DNA of 64,000 bases from Labilibaculum sp. GTDB taxonomy: Bacteria; Bacteroidota; Bacteroidia; Bacteroidales; Marinifilaceae. The notes under the pieces are model-generated. The model did no database searches and was not told where the DNA came from. It saw only the letters and a list, made by a program, of their open reading frames with translations. Location of the stretch: contig JAEINT010000013.1 in NCBI GenBank assembly GCA_016342745.1, forward strand, positions 107,671 through 171,670, in the 5' to 3' direction. Position numbers and translations under genes: made by a program. Of the stretch, positions 17,537 through 25,976 are shown one piece after another (position 1 is the stretch's first letter; every line of letters begins with the position of its first letter).

Positions 17537-18301
17537 TTATTGACAAACAAATATCTGTTTTTCGGAATTATCATTAAATGCTTTTTCTTCAAAATCTCCA
17601 AACTTATGAATAATATTAAAACCATTCCATTCCAGGTATGAATCTAATTCTTGAGGGAAAAATAGTCTCATATCCAAATTTTGAATAGAATTAAACTCAC
17701 CATTTATAAAATAATGCCATTCTATGAGGTTAATTTGAGTTTTATTTTCATATCGCATTATCTGCTTTATCAATATTTCTCTTCCATCCTTGCTTGTATA
17801 TTCAGCTATTTCTTTTTGTTCTTTTTCACCTTCAACGATAAATTGAATATTTGGGTTAAAGCAATCTAAAAGAAATAATCCTCCTTCTTTGAGATGATTT
17901 TTCACAACATTAAATGCCTTAAATAAATCTTCATTTTTGTATAAATGATGGATTGAATTAAATGGAATAAAAATAAGGTCGTATTTTTCCGGTAAATCTA
18001 AAGTTCTAATATCTGCTTCAATAAATTCTATCTTTACTCCTTCTTCGGAAGCTTTTACTTTTGCCTGTTCAAGCATTGAAGAAGTGTAATCTACACCACA
18101 GATATCATATCCAGCCTTTGCAATTGGAATAGTAAGCCTACCTGTGCCACAGCAAAGTTCAAGTATACAGGCATCCTTATTTTTTGGCAGCCACCGCTTG
18201 TAAAATTCCAAATCAGCTAGGTTGGTATTCATTCCATCATAAATATTCGCATCATAAATTAAATCACCAACTTTATAATTACTTTCCATATTTTTCTCCA
18301 A
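17537..18301 (-). CDS. Class I SAM-dependent methyltransferase
   Basis: 254 residues. Motif I ILELCCGTGRLTIPIAKAG, acidic motif II CGVDYTSSML, then FIEADIRTLDLPEKYDLIF and a post-motif aromatic region IPFNSIHHLY. The C-terminal half is beta-rich (EWHYFINGEFNS). Resembles small-molecule methyltransferases of the Methyltransf_25/11 type; substrate unknown. A second ATG four codons in may be the real start. Unlike neighbouring housekeeping genes, the surrounding genes look accessory. Confidence 0.8.
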   Translation of the reverse strand: MEKNMESNYKVGDLIYDANIYDGMNTNLADLEFYKRWLPKNKDACILELCCGTGRLTIPIAKAGYDICGVDYTSSMLEQAKVKASEEGVKIEFIEADIRTLDLPEKYDLIFIPFNSIHHLYKNEDLFKAFNVVKNHLKEGGLFLLDCFNPNIQFIVEGEKEQKEIAEYTSKDGREILIKQIMRYENKTQINLIEWHYFINGEFNSIQNLDMRLFFPQELDSYLEWNGFNIIHKFGDFEEKAFNDNSEKQIFVCQ

Positions 18302-18398
18302 AATCTATTGATTATTTTACCAGAACTTCACTAAAGAACAATGTGCAATCCTATAAAAAAGGGAAGTGTCTACAATGATCTTGCTTGTGTTTTCAATT

Positions 18399-18956
18399 TT
18401 ATGAAATCCACATGCTAATGTAATCATCAATTATCCATGCACCGTTCTTTTTTTTAATCCTGATCAAGGCTCCGTGACCGCAATCTTCTCCACAATAAAC
18501 GTCGTAATAAAAATATCCTGTTGTTAGTGATTTATTAAAGCTAGTTCTGGAAAAACTTATAGTGCCAATAACTCTTTTAGAATTGTATTTTTCTTTAGGA
18601 TACATGTTTTTACGACCAAATATAATATCGACGTTTTTTAACTTTTCAATTTTGGTAGAATCAATAAACCTTCTTCCTAGGTTGCTGTTATCTAATTGTT
18701 TCAGAAGTATATTCCGTTTGTATTCTTTTTTATGTGATTTATTGAGGTCGCAATCTAAACCAGTATGAAAGTAAAGCGTAAGAGGTTTGTCTGTCTCGTT
18801 ATACTTGCTCAATCTTTCTGCATCAATTAATTTATAAAGAAATTGATTAATCACTTTTATCTCCTCGTTTTCATACTTATTATTTCCTTGGCCATATAAA
18901 AGGATAGGAGCTAATGAAAGAATTGCTATAATTGATATTCGATACAGTTGTTTCAT
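18399..18956 (-). CDS. Secreted protein of unknown function
   Basis: 185 residues with a clear signal peptide (MKQLYRISIIAILSLAPILLYGQ). The mature part has the pattern IGTISFSRTSFNKSLTTGYFYYDVYCGEDCGHGALIRIKKKNGAW, seen as a recurring type in Bacteroidota periplasmic proteins: a beta-sheet domain with a Cys-Gly-x-x-Cys-Gly pair that could form a disulphide. No function can be assigned. It lies on the minus strand at the edge of the hairpin-rich zone 18987-19195. Confidence 0.65.
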   Translation of the reverse strand: MKQLYRISIIAILSLAPILLYGQGNNKYENEEIKVINQFLYKLIDAERLSKYNETDKPLTLYFHTGLDCDLNKSHKKEYKRNILLKQLDNSNLGRRFIDSTKIEKLKNVDIIFGRKNMYPKEKYNSKRVIGTISFSRTSFNKSLTTGYFYYDVYCGEDCGHGALIRIKKKNGAWIIDDYISMWIS

Positions 18957-18986
18957 CCTTACAATTATTGGTAACAGTAGTTTTAA

Positions 18987-19044
18987 GTTTCGTCGGCGAT
19001 TAAAACAGTTGTCTTATCTACCGACCAACGTGAAATCACGAAAC
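18987..19044. repeat. Bulged stem-loop upstream of the secreted-protein gene
   Basis: GTTTCGT (18987-18993) pairs with ACGAAAC (19038-19044), and GTCGG (18992-18996) with CCGAC (19021-19025), leaving an asymmetric internal bulge. Part of a run of three hairpins ending at the attC-like site at 19131-19195. Not a terminator: there is no T-tract. Confidence 0.45.
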
Positions 19045-19066
19045 GAATTGAGTCATGCGCAAGTAA

Positions 19067-19124
19067 GCAAGCCGAATAAATTTACTTATTCATATTTTGA
19101 GCAAGACTAATTGAATTGGCTTGC
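19067..19124. repeat. Stem-loop in the same hairpin run
   Basis: GCAAGCC (19067-19073) pairs with GGCTTGC (19118-19124). The loop itself contains a smaller inverted pair GAATAA/TTATTC. No ORF. Confidence 0.45.
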
Positions 19125-19130
19125 TGGTGT

Positions 19131-19195
19131 TTATTAATTGAACTAAGCTTTCATGTTGGGCAGTTCCTGCCACACGAATGCTTAGTTGTTAGCGG
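19131..19195. repeat. attC-like recombination hairpin, 3' side of the 19199-19606 ORF
   Basis: Outer arms AACTAAGC (19141-19148) and GCTTAGTT (19180-19187); inner arms GGGCAG and CTGCC with TGT/ACA outside, separated by short unpaired bulges; then GTTAGCGG (19188-19195). On the minus strand the ORF is followed by CCGCTAACAACTAAGC, the shape of an integron attC with inverse core RYYYAAC followed by a bulged stem. The distal core is degenerate (CAATTAA). Confidence 0.55.
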
Positions 19196-19198
19196 TTT

Positions 19199-19606
19199 TT
19201 ATTCTTCACTATTGAAAAGTTTGTCACCGATTAGAAATAGATATTCAGTATTATTTCTAGAAACTATTATAGTGTCAGAATTTGAGTTTTTTAGAATTGT
19301 GTCTCCTTTCTTTATAAATGCCCCAAGAAAGGAAGGAGCATAAGCATGATTACGGCTATGATCAATACTCCAATATTTATCTTTGCCGGAAAGTAGGATG
19401 AAAATTTGTCCTTTGTATTCTGATTTTTTTTCTACTAGTCCATTTAATTCAGTATCAAGATTTACGAGTTCGGAGTTATTGTAGACGGTTATGGTCTTAA
19501 ACACTAAAATACTCATCAGGATAATCACAAAGAAAAGACCTAGATAAATCATTATTGATTCGTCCAATTTTCTTTTTTGCCCTTTGTCACATTCTTTCTG
19601 TGTCAT
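19199..19606 (-). CDS. Small single-span membrane protein in a cassette-like unit
   Basis: 135 residues. Charged N-terminus, one membrane helix (about 18-40, IMIYLGLFFVIILMSILVF), then a C-terminal, probably extracytoplasmic, domain with NTEYLFLIGDK at the end. Not recognised. It sits between inverted GTTAGCGG (minus-strand upstream, 19617-19624) and CCGCTAAC (19188-19195) motifs, each attached to a bulged hairpin, as expected for an integron-type gene cassette whose start is close behind the core site. Expression of the ORF is unproven. Confidence 0.6.
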   Translation of the reverse strand: MTQKECDKGQKRKLDESIMIYLGLFFVIILMSILVFKTITVYNNSELVNLDTELNGLVEKKSEYKGQIFILLSGKDKYWSIDHSRNHAYAPSFLGAFIKKGDTILKNSNSDTIIVSRNNTEYLFLIGDKLFNSEE

Positions 19607-19616
19607 AGAATAATTA

Positions 19617-19665
19617 CCGCTAACAAGTGGATAAGACGCATAGCGTCTTATATCACTTATGTATT
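19617..19665. repeat. attC-like recombination hairpin, 5' side of the 19199-19606 ORF
   Basis: CCGCTAAC (19617-19624) is followed by AAGTG, an extra G, ATAAGACGC (19631-19639), a 3-base loop ATA, GCGTCTTAT (19643-19651), an AT insertion, then CACTT (19654-19658). The unequal extra bases on the two arms resemble the extrahelical bases of attC sites. The outer core after CACTT is degenerate. On the minus strand its core GTTAGCGG ends 10 bases before the ORF's ATG. Confidence 0.55.
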
Positions 19666-20014
19666 ATTTTGTGTAAGTTGTTGTTATTGTGTTTCTTATC
19701 CATCAAAATTAGCTCTAATAAGCTTTTTGATTTTGCAAGAGATCTTTTGCTTAATACCAATTGTTTCAATCTAAAAAGCTTTTAAAAGAGTTGAATAAGA
19801 CAGAAGAATTCTCTCGTTTCAAATTATGATTTTTAAAGATAAACTTAATAATAGTTTTTTTGATAGTTCTATTATGAAAAAATGGAGAAGGAGAGTGGTA
19901 TTTTTTTAGGATGGATTGCAAATTAGGCTATGAAAAAAAAATCACCTTAAGTGGGTGGTTAACAATCAAACGATACTTACTATTTATTTATTTCTAAACG
20001 GGAGGTTCAAGTTA
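19666..20014. other. Gene-free AT-rich stretch
   Basis: About 350 bases with only very short ORFs (such as an 11-codon frame near 19875). No fold, repeat or promoter that I can support. Confidence 0.5.
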
Positions 20015-20575
20015 TTATTCGTTTAATACGATATTCCATTCACATTTATCGGCTCCATTATAAATTGTTTTAATCAGGCTGATTTTTTTAACAGAGAAAA
20101 CAGAATTGAAGAATTTAGACATATGACCGGTGCTACAATTGCAATAGCTATTATTGTCTACAAAATGCTCTCCTTTATTTATAAGACCACAAATGCACTT
20201 CGTTCTATTTACTTTTATTGAATGTTTCAAATGGTCATAGGAAATAGAGGTATTGTATTTTTCTTCCTCTTCATTTAAGTTTTCAAAGAAGTTTTCAAGT
20301 GATTCGGAATTGGTCCAAATTTTCTTCACAAAAGTAGACCACGATTTTCCACAACACTGTTCTCCACAAGCAAACAAAACATTATTGGTTTTGCTTTGTC
20401 CAATTGCATCTACCATTCTGTCCATTACTGTTTCAATGTATTTTGTTTGCTGCTTTTTGTTCAGCTTTTGAAAATCTTTTGAGTCGTGCAGTATTTTTTC
20501 CATTTCTGCTTCAAAACCTTGCTTTCGCAGATTTTTGGTAAGCCGTCCAAATCTTCCTGTCTCTTGATATTTCAT
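20015..20575 (-). CDS. Cysteine-rich cytosolic protein, DUF6144/ATC-hydrolase-like
   Basis: 186 residues. The C-terminal half carries cysteine-rich motifs: CGEQCCGKSW, then KCICG, YCNCSTGHMSKFFN, and an ending IKTIYNGADKCEWNIVL. The C-terminal YC-C-x-G...G-x-D-x-C pattern is typical of the V4R/L-2-amino-thiazoline-4-carboxylate hydrolase-like group often labelled DUF6144. The cysteines suggest metal or ligand binding. The name is from pattern memory, and no reaction can be claimed. Confidence 0.55.
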   Translation of the reverse strand: MKYQETGRFGRLTKNLRKQGFEAEMEKILHDSKDFQKLNKKQQTKYIETVMDRMVDAIGQSKTNNVLFACGEQCCGKSWSTFVKKIWTNSESLENFFENLNEEEEKYNTSISYDHLKHSIKVNRTKCICGLINKGEHFVDNNSYCNCSTGHMSKFFNSVFSVKKISLIKTIYNGADKCEWNIVLNE

Positions 20576-20614
20576 AAACTTATCGGCTATTTGTTTTTAT
20601 TTTTTTCAATTTGC

Positions 20615-21079
20615 CTATTTTTCTGTTGGTATTGGTTTTTTGACTTCTATTTGTAATTGTTTAGAAATTTGATTGGCTACTTCGCCAATAAATACATCTT
20701 CTCCCGAAAGCAATTCGATGCTTTCATTGGGCATAACAGCTCGTATTTTATACACTACATTGTTCTCGTTGCGCGCAATGGAAAGAACAGCCATTCCTGT
20801 AGTTTGCTGCACTCGAATAACTTGTAGGTACTGAACATTTGCAATATTTTCCCAATCACCTAGTTTTAGTGCAAACAATCCCGTGTATTTTTTAATTTGT
20901 TTCTCATCGCAATCAATAAGAATTCCTGTTCTAATAAATAGAAAGGGGATAGCAATTGGTAAGGTAATTAAGCTAAGAAGTTCACCATTGTATAGGCCAA
21001 TAGCACCAAGTAATAATAGAATGATACCAAGCATAAAGAAGTTTGGCGGTAGTTTTCCTGTGGTATATTTTAGAATCAT
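20615..21079 (-). CDS. Two-span membrane protein with PH-like C-terminal domain
   Basis: 154 residues. Two adjacent hydrophobic segments (about 14-30 and 33-52), then a cytoplasmic beta-rich domain: ILIDCDEKQIKKYTG, WENIANVQYLQVIR and a helical end IGEVANQISKQLQIEV. The layout (membrane hairpin, then a strand set with a W-x-x-I-x-x-V motif) resembles bacterial PH-like membrane proteins. Function unknown. 35 bases downstream of it is the DUF6144-like gene on the same strand. Confidence 0.55.
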   Translation of the reverse strand: MILKYTTGKLPPNFFMLGIILLLLGAIGLYNGELLSLITLPIAIPFLFIRTGILIDCDEKQIKKYTGLFALKLGDWENIANVQYLQVIRVQQTTGMAVLSIARNENNVVYKIRAVMPNESIELLSGEDVFIGEVANQISKQLQIEVKKPIPTEK

Positions 21080-21150
21080 CTTAACTTGTGTTTTGTTAAG
21101 TTGAAAAGGTAAGCATTCTGCCTTAATTTCACATCCGTTAAGTTAATTTT

Positions 21151-21256
21151 TTCTCTGTGTTGCTTGCTGCTCTCTGTGGTGATTATCTTTAATGGATTGT
21201 GCAATTATTCACTTTGTGTTACTTCTTGATGAGCTTATTTTTCCTTTGTGTTTAAA
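21151..21256 (+). repeat. Dispersed CTTTGTGTTAC repeat, copy 3 (long form)
   Basis: Begins TTCTCTGTGTTGCTTGCTG, continues CTCTCTGTGGTGATTATC and TTTAATGGATTGTGCAATTA, and ends with CTTTGTGTTACTTC. Directly followed by copy 4 in the same orientation; the two share all these blocks in the same order. Confidence 0.8.
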
Positions 21257-21257
21257 T

Positions 21258-21368
21258 TTTTCTCTGTGTTACTCGGTGCTCTCTGTGGTGATTATTTTTA
21301 ATGGATTGGGCAATTATTTTCCTTTGTGTTACTTCGTGCTATCCTTTGTTTGCCTTCGTGGTTAAACT
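21258..21368 (+). repeat. Dispersed CTTTGTGTTAC repeat, copy 4 (long form)
   Basis: Same block order as copy 3, then CCTTTGTGTTACTTCGTG and a terminal CCTTCGTGGTTAAAC that matches copy 1 near cbiET. Together copies 3 and 4 fill most of the 330-base gap 21080-21409. Confidence 0.8.
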
Positions 21369-21409
21369 ATTATTTCTCTTATTGCGGTAAAGTACAAATA
21401 GAAGTCGGT

Positions 21410-22042
21410 TTAAACAGAAAACACAATTAACCGATCGTTAATAACGATTTCAGAAAAGCCAAATTCTTTTTTAATCCACGCAAATGTATTCTTGTGATAG
21501 ATAAATACGTGTGTGGGATCGTTTTTGTAATACCAATTTGTAAAAGGAATACTCTCGTCGTAAATGTGTGTCATGCAATAAAGTTTCCCACTGGGTTTGA
21601 GTAAACGCTTTAGTAGGCTAAATTCTTTGTGCGGATAATAAAAATGTTCAATTACTTCGCATGAGGCAATGTAGTCGTACTGATCTTTTAATAATTCAGG
21701 ATAAATGTGAAAGTAAGGATCGTACTGTTTGATGCAAAAATCATGATCATTTAGAACCTTTGATATTACAGGACCTGTACCTGCGCCAAAATCCAATCCT
21801 ACGTTCTCCTTTGTGTAATCCTGAAGAATAGACTTTGTAATTGGAGAAACGAAATTTTGATATCCTTTGTCTTCAACGTCGTTGTTGTGCTTTTCGTAAT
21901 GAGATTGCTCAACTTCTATTGTAGGTAAAGATTTGGTATTTACAAATATCCCGAAACATGTGCCGCATTGATAATAAATACGGTTTTTTTCTTCATGAAA
22001 GATGCTTGATTTATTATTACAAAGCGGACAATCTTGCGACAT
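21410..22042 (-). CDS. Class I SAM methyltransferase with N-terminal zinc ribbon
   Basis: 210 residues. The N-terminus has CPLCNNKSS and YYQCGTCFG, two CxxC pairs likely to bind zinc. The methyltransferase domain has VGLDFGAGTGPVISKVL (motif I), IKQYDPYFHIYP, and IASCEVIEHFYYPHKEF, where the CEVIEHF block is typical of Methyltransf_23/UbiG-like enzymes. The conserved ending NDPTHVFIYHKNTF is also seen in this group. Substrate unknown. Confidence 0.78.
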   Translation of the reverse strand: MSQDCPLCNNKSSIFHEEKNRIYYQCGTCFGIFVNTKSLPTIEVEQSHYEKHNNDVEDKGYQNFVSPITKSILQDYTKENVGLDFGAGTGPVISKVLNDHDFCIKQYDPYFHIYPELLKDQYDYIASCEVIEHFYYPHKEFSLLKRLLKPSGKLYCMTHIYDESIPFTNWYYKNDPTHVFIYHKNTFAWIKKEFGFSEIVINDRLIVFSV

Positions 22043-22071
22043 ATATTCGGGGAATTGGTTTGTAAATGGCT

Positions 22072-22299
22072 TTAATGTTTTTTAACGCATTTTAGGTATA
22101 GGTTTTCTACTTTATCTCGCGCCCATGGTGTTCTTCGTAAAAACTTAAGGCTCGACTTAATGGAAGGATCGCTCGTGAAACAGTTGATATTGATCATGTT
22201 TCCCAATTCTTCCCATCCGTAATAACCCACTAAAAATTCCAATATATCTACCAACTTAACGCCATGTAGTGGATTGTTGTTTTGTTCTCTGTTTTCCAT
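22072..22299 (-). CDS. VF530/DUF2132 family small protein
   Basis: 75 residues, normal size for the family. Recognised by [27 protein letters not shown] and the [22 protein letters not shown] block. The family is a compact helical domain with a DNA-binding-like fold, but its role is unknown. Six bases separate its stop side from the rhlE gene start region on the same strand order, so it may be co-transcribed downstream of rhlE. Confidence 0.85.
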   Translation of the reverse strand: MENREQNNNPLHGVKLVDILEFLVGYYGWEELGNMININCFTSDPSIKSSLKFLRRTPWARDKVENLYLKCVKKH

Positions 22300-22304
22300 T
22301 CTGC

Positions 22305-23444
22305 CTATCCTTTGATATCAATATTTTTTGTGTCTACAAGATTAACTCTTTTGCCCATTTTTTTCTGAATTACTCTAAAATGATGCTCATCATTAGCAGT
22401 AATAAAGGAAATGGCTTCTCCTGGCGATTCGGCACGACCAGTTCTACCAATTCTGTGAATGTAATCTTTTGGTGAACGCGGCAAATCGTAGTTCACAACG
22501 TAAGGCAAAAATTCAATGTCGATTCCTCTTGTTAATAAATCAGTGGCAACTAAAACACGAAGTTTACCTGTTTTAAACTTTCGTAGATTTTCTGTTCGGG
22601 CTCCCTGACTTTTCTTGCTATGGGTACTGGTTGCCTGAATTCCATTCTTGCTTAATTTATAGGCAACGGCATCGGCTCTGTGCGCTGTAGAGGTAAAAAC
22701 AAGTACTTGTTGCAAGTCATTTTTCTTAATAATATGACGTAGAAGAGGACCTTTCTTTTCTTCAGCAATAGAATAGGCTATCTGATCTATCAAATCAAAT
22801 GTATCTATTTTAGCTTCTATTTTAATTACCAAAGGATCTTTTAGCAGAACCTGATTTACATCTTCTACATTTTTACTTAGCGTTGCCGAGAACAATAAAT
22901 TTTGACGTTTCTTTGGTAAAAGTGAAAAAATACGATTCATTTCATCTGCAAAACCCAAGTTAAGCATCTTGTCAGCTTCATCTAGTACTAAAGTTTCAAT
23001 TTCTGATAGATGAACGGCATTCGAGTCTTCCAATTCTAATAATCGCCCTGGAGTTGCAACCAAAACATCAACCTTATTCATGGCTTTCATTTGTGGATTG
23101 ATTGACACACCACCATGAACGGCTAAACATTTAATAGGATCGGCAAGTGCAGTTGAAAATTGTTCAAATACTTCCAAAACCTGTGCCGCTAATTCTCTTG
23201 TAGGTACCAATACCAATGTCTTGATATGGCGATTTTTCGAAATGCTAGCACCCTGTAAATTTGATAGAATTGGCAGAACGTAACTAGCCGTTTTTCCTGA
23301 TCCTGTTTGGGCAATCCCTAATACATCTTTCTTCTTAAGAATAGCTGGTATAGCTTCTTTTTGAATCGGATATGCTTCAGTATATTTTTGATCTTCTAAT
23401 GCTTTTTGTAATGATTGAGGTAAACCCAAAGAGGTAAAGGACAT
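22305..23444 (-). CDS. rhlE: DEAD-box ATP-dependent RNA helicase, RhlE type
   Basis: 379 residues: the two RecA-like domains with almost no C-terminal extension. Q motif region [10 protein letters not shown]...YPIQ, motif [12 protein letters not shown], Ia PTRELAAQV, Ib [50 protein letters not shown]. Remodels structured RNA, probably in ribosome assembly or mRNA decay. Followed by the DUF2132 gene. The missing basic tail means it may rely on partners for RNA targeting. Confidence 0.93.
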   Translation of the reverse strand: MSFTSLGLPQSLQKALEDQKYTEAYPIQKEAIPAILKKKDVLGIAQTGSGKTASYVLPILSNLQGASISKNRHIKTLVLVPTRELAAQVLEVFEQFSTALADPIKCLAVHGGVSINPQMKAMNKVDVLVATPGRLLELEDSNAVHLSEIETLVLDEADKMLNLGFADEMNRIFSLLPKKRQNLLFSATLSKNVEDVNQVLLKDPLVIKIEAKIDTFDLIDQIAYSIAEEKKGPLLRHIIKKNDLQQVLVFTSTAHRADAVAYKLSKNGIQATSTHSKKSQGARTENLRKFKTGKLRVLVATDLLTRGIDIEFLPYVVNYDLPRSPKDYIHRIGRTGRAESPGEAISFITANDEHHFRVIQKKMGKRVNLVDTKNIDIKG

Positions 23445-23558
23445 GATATTATTGTTCTGATGATGGTTTTAAACTAATTTTCCGCTGTAAAGATAGGGGA
23501 AATAAAGATCAACTACCTACTTCGCGATATCCTTTTGTTTTCCCTTTGCGCTTAGGTT

Positions 23559-23665
23559 TTTTCTCTGTGTTACTCTTTACTCTCTGTGGTGATTATTTTT
23601 AATGGATTGTGTAATTATTCCCTTTGTGTTCTTTGTGGTTTACTTCGTTAGCCTTTGTGTTTACA
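23559..23665 (+). repeat. Dispersed CTTTGTGTTAC repeat, copy 5 (long form)
   Basis: Reads TTTCTCTGTGTTACTC, CTCTCTGTGGTGATTATT, TTTAATGGATTGTGTAATTA, then CCTTTGTGTTCTTTGTGG, in the same order and orientation as copies 3 and 4 more than 2 kb away. Lies between the rhlE start and the hybrid kinase stop. Confidence 0.8.
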
Positions 23666-23674
23666 CTTTTTGGC

Positions 23675-25621
23675 TTAAGAAATAACAGTTTCTGTAAGGT
23701 ATTTATTCACGACAGCTAATAGCTTCTTTGATCTAACAGGTTTGCTAAGGTATTCATTACAGCCAGAATCGTAAGCTTGCTGGCGATCATTGCCTGATGC
23801 ATAGGCAGTTTGAGCAATAATGCTAACTTCTTTGTTTTCTTTTCTTATTTGTTGAGTCACTTCATAGCCACTAAGGTCAGGAAGTCGAATATCCATTAGT
23901 ATAATATCGAGATTGGTTTGTTTTGCAATTTCGATTGCATCAGAACCATTATGTGCTACAAGAATATTGGCGCTTGTGTTGTTAAAAACTTCCTGTAAGT
24001 ATTTAGCATTTGGCATGTCATCTTCAACAATAAGGATGTTTTTATTCGTAAAATCGAAATTTACTTTGGACTTCGTATTATTCTGTGATGGGCTTTTAGT
24101 GCTTGCAGAAAGTTGTGGCAAACAAACCGTAAATGTACTCCCTTTATTTGGCTCCGATTTTAGGTGTATGCTTCCAGATAGCGAATCTGTAAGTCCTGTG
24201 ACAATTGATAAGCCAAGTCCAGTTCCTCCATATATTCGATTTGCCCCTTGCTCTACCTGCGCAAATCTTTCAAAAATAAGTTCTTGGTCTTTTTTATGAA
24301 TTCCAATACCTGTATCGGAAACGTAAAATTCTAAATGTTCTTTTTCATTTATTTTAAATCCAATAGTAATGAAACCTTCATCAGTAAATTTAATAGCATT
24401 GCTAATTAAATTATTTAGTATTTGGTTTAATTTACCATAGTCAGCATGAAAGGTGAAATTATCACTGTCTTGATTTGTAATGTTTAAGCTAATGTTATCC
24501 TTTTCTTGTCGGTTTTTTTCTTCGGTAAAGAAATAAGTAATGGAGTTAATTACATCTTCTAACTTGCATTCTTCAATGTGCTTAGTTACTTGTTCCGACT
24601 CAATTTTAGAAATGTCTAGAATGTCATTGATGATACAAAGCAGATCATCACAACGTTGCATGATAATGTTAGAATATTCTTTAAGGCATTTTTTATCGTC
24701 AAAATATGCAGGTAATAGGGATGAAAAACCCATAATTGCATTCATTGGAGTACGAATTTCGTGACTCATGTTTTGAAGAAAAACAGTTTTTAATCGGTCA
24801 CTCTCAATTGCTTTTTCTTTTGCTATCCTTAAATCGTTATTTTGTTTTAAAAGAATGGTTTCGTTGTGTAAAATAATTTTTTGTGCTTTATTTCTTTTTT
24901 TCATTTCGATTATTATTCTTCTATAGCCTAATGTGCTAAAGAATATAATCACAAGATAGGAGAGTAAATGAGTATGAGTCAAACTCTTAATTTTGGCTTG
25001 TACAATATTTTCATAATTACTGACAGGTATTGAAACACTAATACCTCCTCGAATATCGCCTAGTTTGTACCCTTGATCAGAATGACATTTTAAGCAACTT
25101 TGTTCTACAAACATTGGTTGCATTAATCTCATATAATCTTTGTCATCTATTTTTTCGATACTGCTATATTCTGTTTCTCCTTTTTCAAATCGTTTAAGTG
25201 CTTTTGTTTCCCACTCATCCGCTTTGTTTTCTGGTCGAATAGGGTTTAGACTGGTTATGTGGCCTTTTTGACCATATTGTTCTGCACCTAACTGAAAAAC
25301 CAATCTTGTCATGTAAGCAGGATTTATCAGTGTTAATTTTTTGCCATCAGTTGTTGTTACATTTTGTTCTCCTAAGAAATTTAAATGAGGATTTGGTTTT
25401 ATTGAATCAGTAATAGGTACATAAACACCACCATGTTTAGAAGCCCATCTACGAAATGCTAAATCCTTATTGTAGCTTCCAAGTGCTTCAACTTTAGCTA
25501 ATTCGCGAGCGGTTTCATGCTCTTGATTTATGTTCAGAGCTAACGAACTGCCTATTAGAATGGTTATGCTAATGACAATTAAAATGAAAAAATTGGTGAT
25601 GTATCTTATTTCTTTTCCCAT
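23675..25621 (-). CDS. Membrane hybrid histidine kinase with c-type haem DUF3365 sensor
   Basis: 648 residues. Membrane helix about 9-31; periplasmic DUF3365/Tll0287-like domain with a CLKCH haem-attachment motif near residues 175-179 followed by GDIRGGISVSIPV; second helix about 215-233; HisKA with phospho-acceptor in MSHEIRTPMNAI (about 285); HATPase with DTGIGI and GGTGLGLSI; C-terminal receiver with phospho-Asp in ILMDIRLPDLSG (about 576) and the conserved Lys in LSKPV. Probably senses redox state or a gas through haem. No response regulator with an output domain is adjacent, so the downstream partner is unknown. Confidence 0.88.
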   Translation of the reverse strand: MGKEIRYITNFFILIVISITILIGSSLALNINQEHETARELAKVEALGSYNKDLAFRRWASKHGGVYVPITDSIKPNPHLNFLGEQNVTTTDGKKLTLINPAYMTRLVFQLGAEQYGQKGHITSLNPIRPENKADEWETKALKRFEKGETEYSSIEKIDDKDYMRLMQPMFVEQSCLKCHSDQGYKLGDIRGGISVSIPVSNYENIVQAKIKSLTHTHLLSYLVIIFFSTLGYRRIIIEMKKRNKAQKIILHNETILLKQNNDLRIAKEKAIESDRLKTVFLQNMSHEIRTPMNAIMGFSSLLPAYFDDKKCLKEYSNIIMQRCDDLLCIINDILDISKIESEQVTKHIEECKLEDVINSITYFFTEEKNRQEKDNISLNITNQDSDNFTFHADYGKLNQILNNLISNAIKFTDEGFITIGFKINEKEHLEFYVSDTGIGIHKKDQELIFERFAQVEQGANRIYGGTGLGLSIVTGLTDSLSGSIHLKSEPNKGSTFTVCLPQLSASTKSPSQNNTKSKVNFDFTNKNILIVEDDMPNAKYLQEVFNNTSANILVAHNGSDAIEIAKQTNLDIILMDIRLPDLSGYEVTQQIRKENKEVSIIAQTAYASGNDRQQAYDSGCNEYLSKPVRSKKLLAVVNKYLTETVIS

Positions 25622-25976
25622 ATATTACACTGCTACTAGGTTGAATTTTATTAATCTAAACAAGAAAGAAGTTCAGATATGAAAATCCGAAATGCTGATT
25701 GAGTAATGTTAAGTTACCAATATTTTCTATACGTGACAATTAAATATAAGTTCTTATGAAAGAGCAAATAACTTTGTAGATTACCGATGAATATTTAAAG
25801 AAATAGAAGGGAGAAGAATTTTGTTGTTTTTTACTGTCTGTAATACAGAGTATTAGTGTTGTGTTAGGTTTGAGCGCTTTTATTTGAGAAAAAATCTGAA
25901 AATCAAATTTTGTATCATTGTTGTCCATAAAAAAAATGATTATGGTTTGGAGGAAGGAAAAGGTTTTTCTGTGATC
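25622..25976. other. Gene-free intergenic stretch
   Basis: 355 bases between the kinase start and the monooxygenase-like gene stop. Contains a 62-codon minus-strand frame (25740-25928) with no recognisable features, which I do not call. No convincing terminator or repeat. Confidence 0.45.

Noticed and set aside
25740..25928. 62-codon minus-strand ORF in a 355-base gap
   Set aside because: No recognisable domain, poor upstream signals and skewed composition; consistent with a chance frame in AT-rich DNA.
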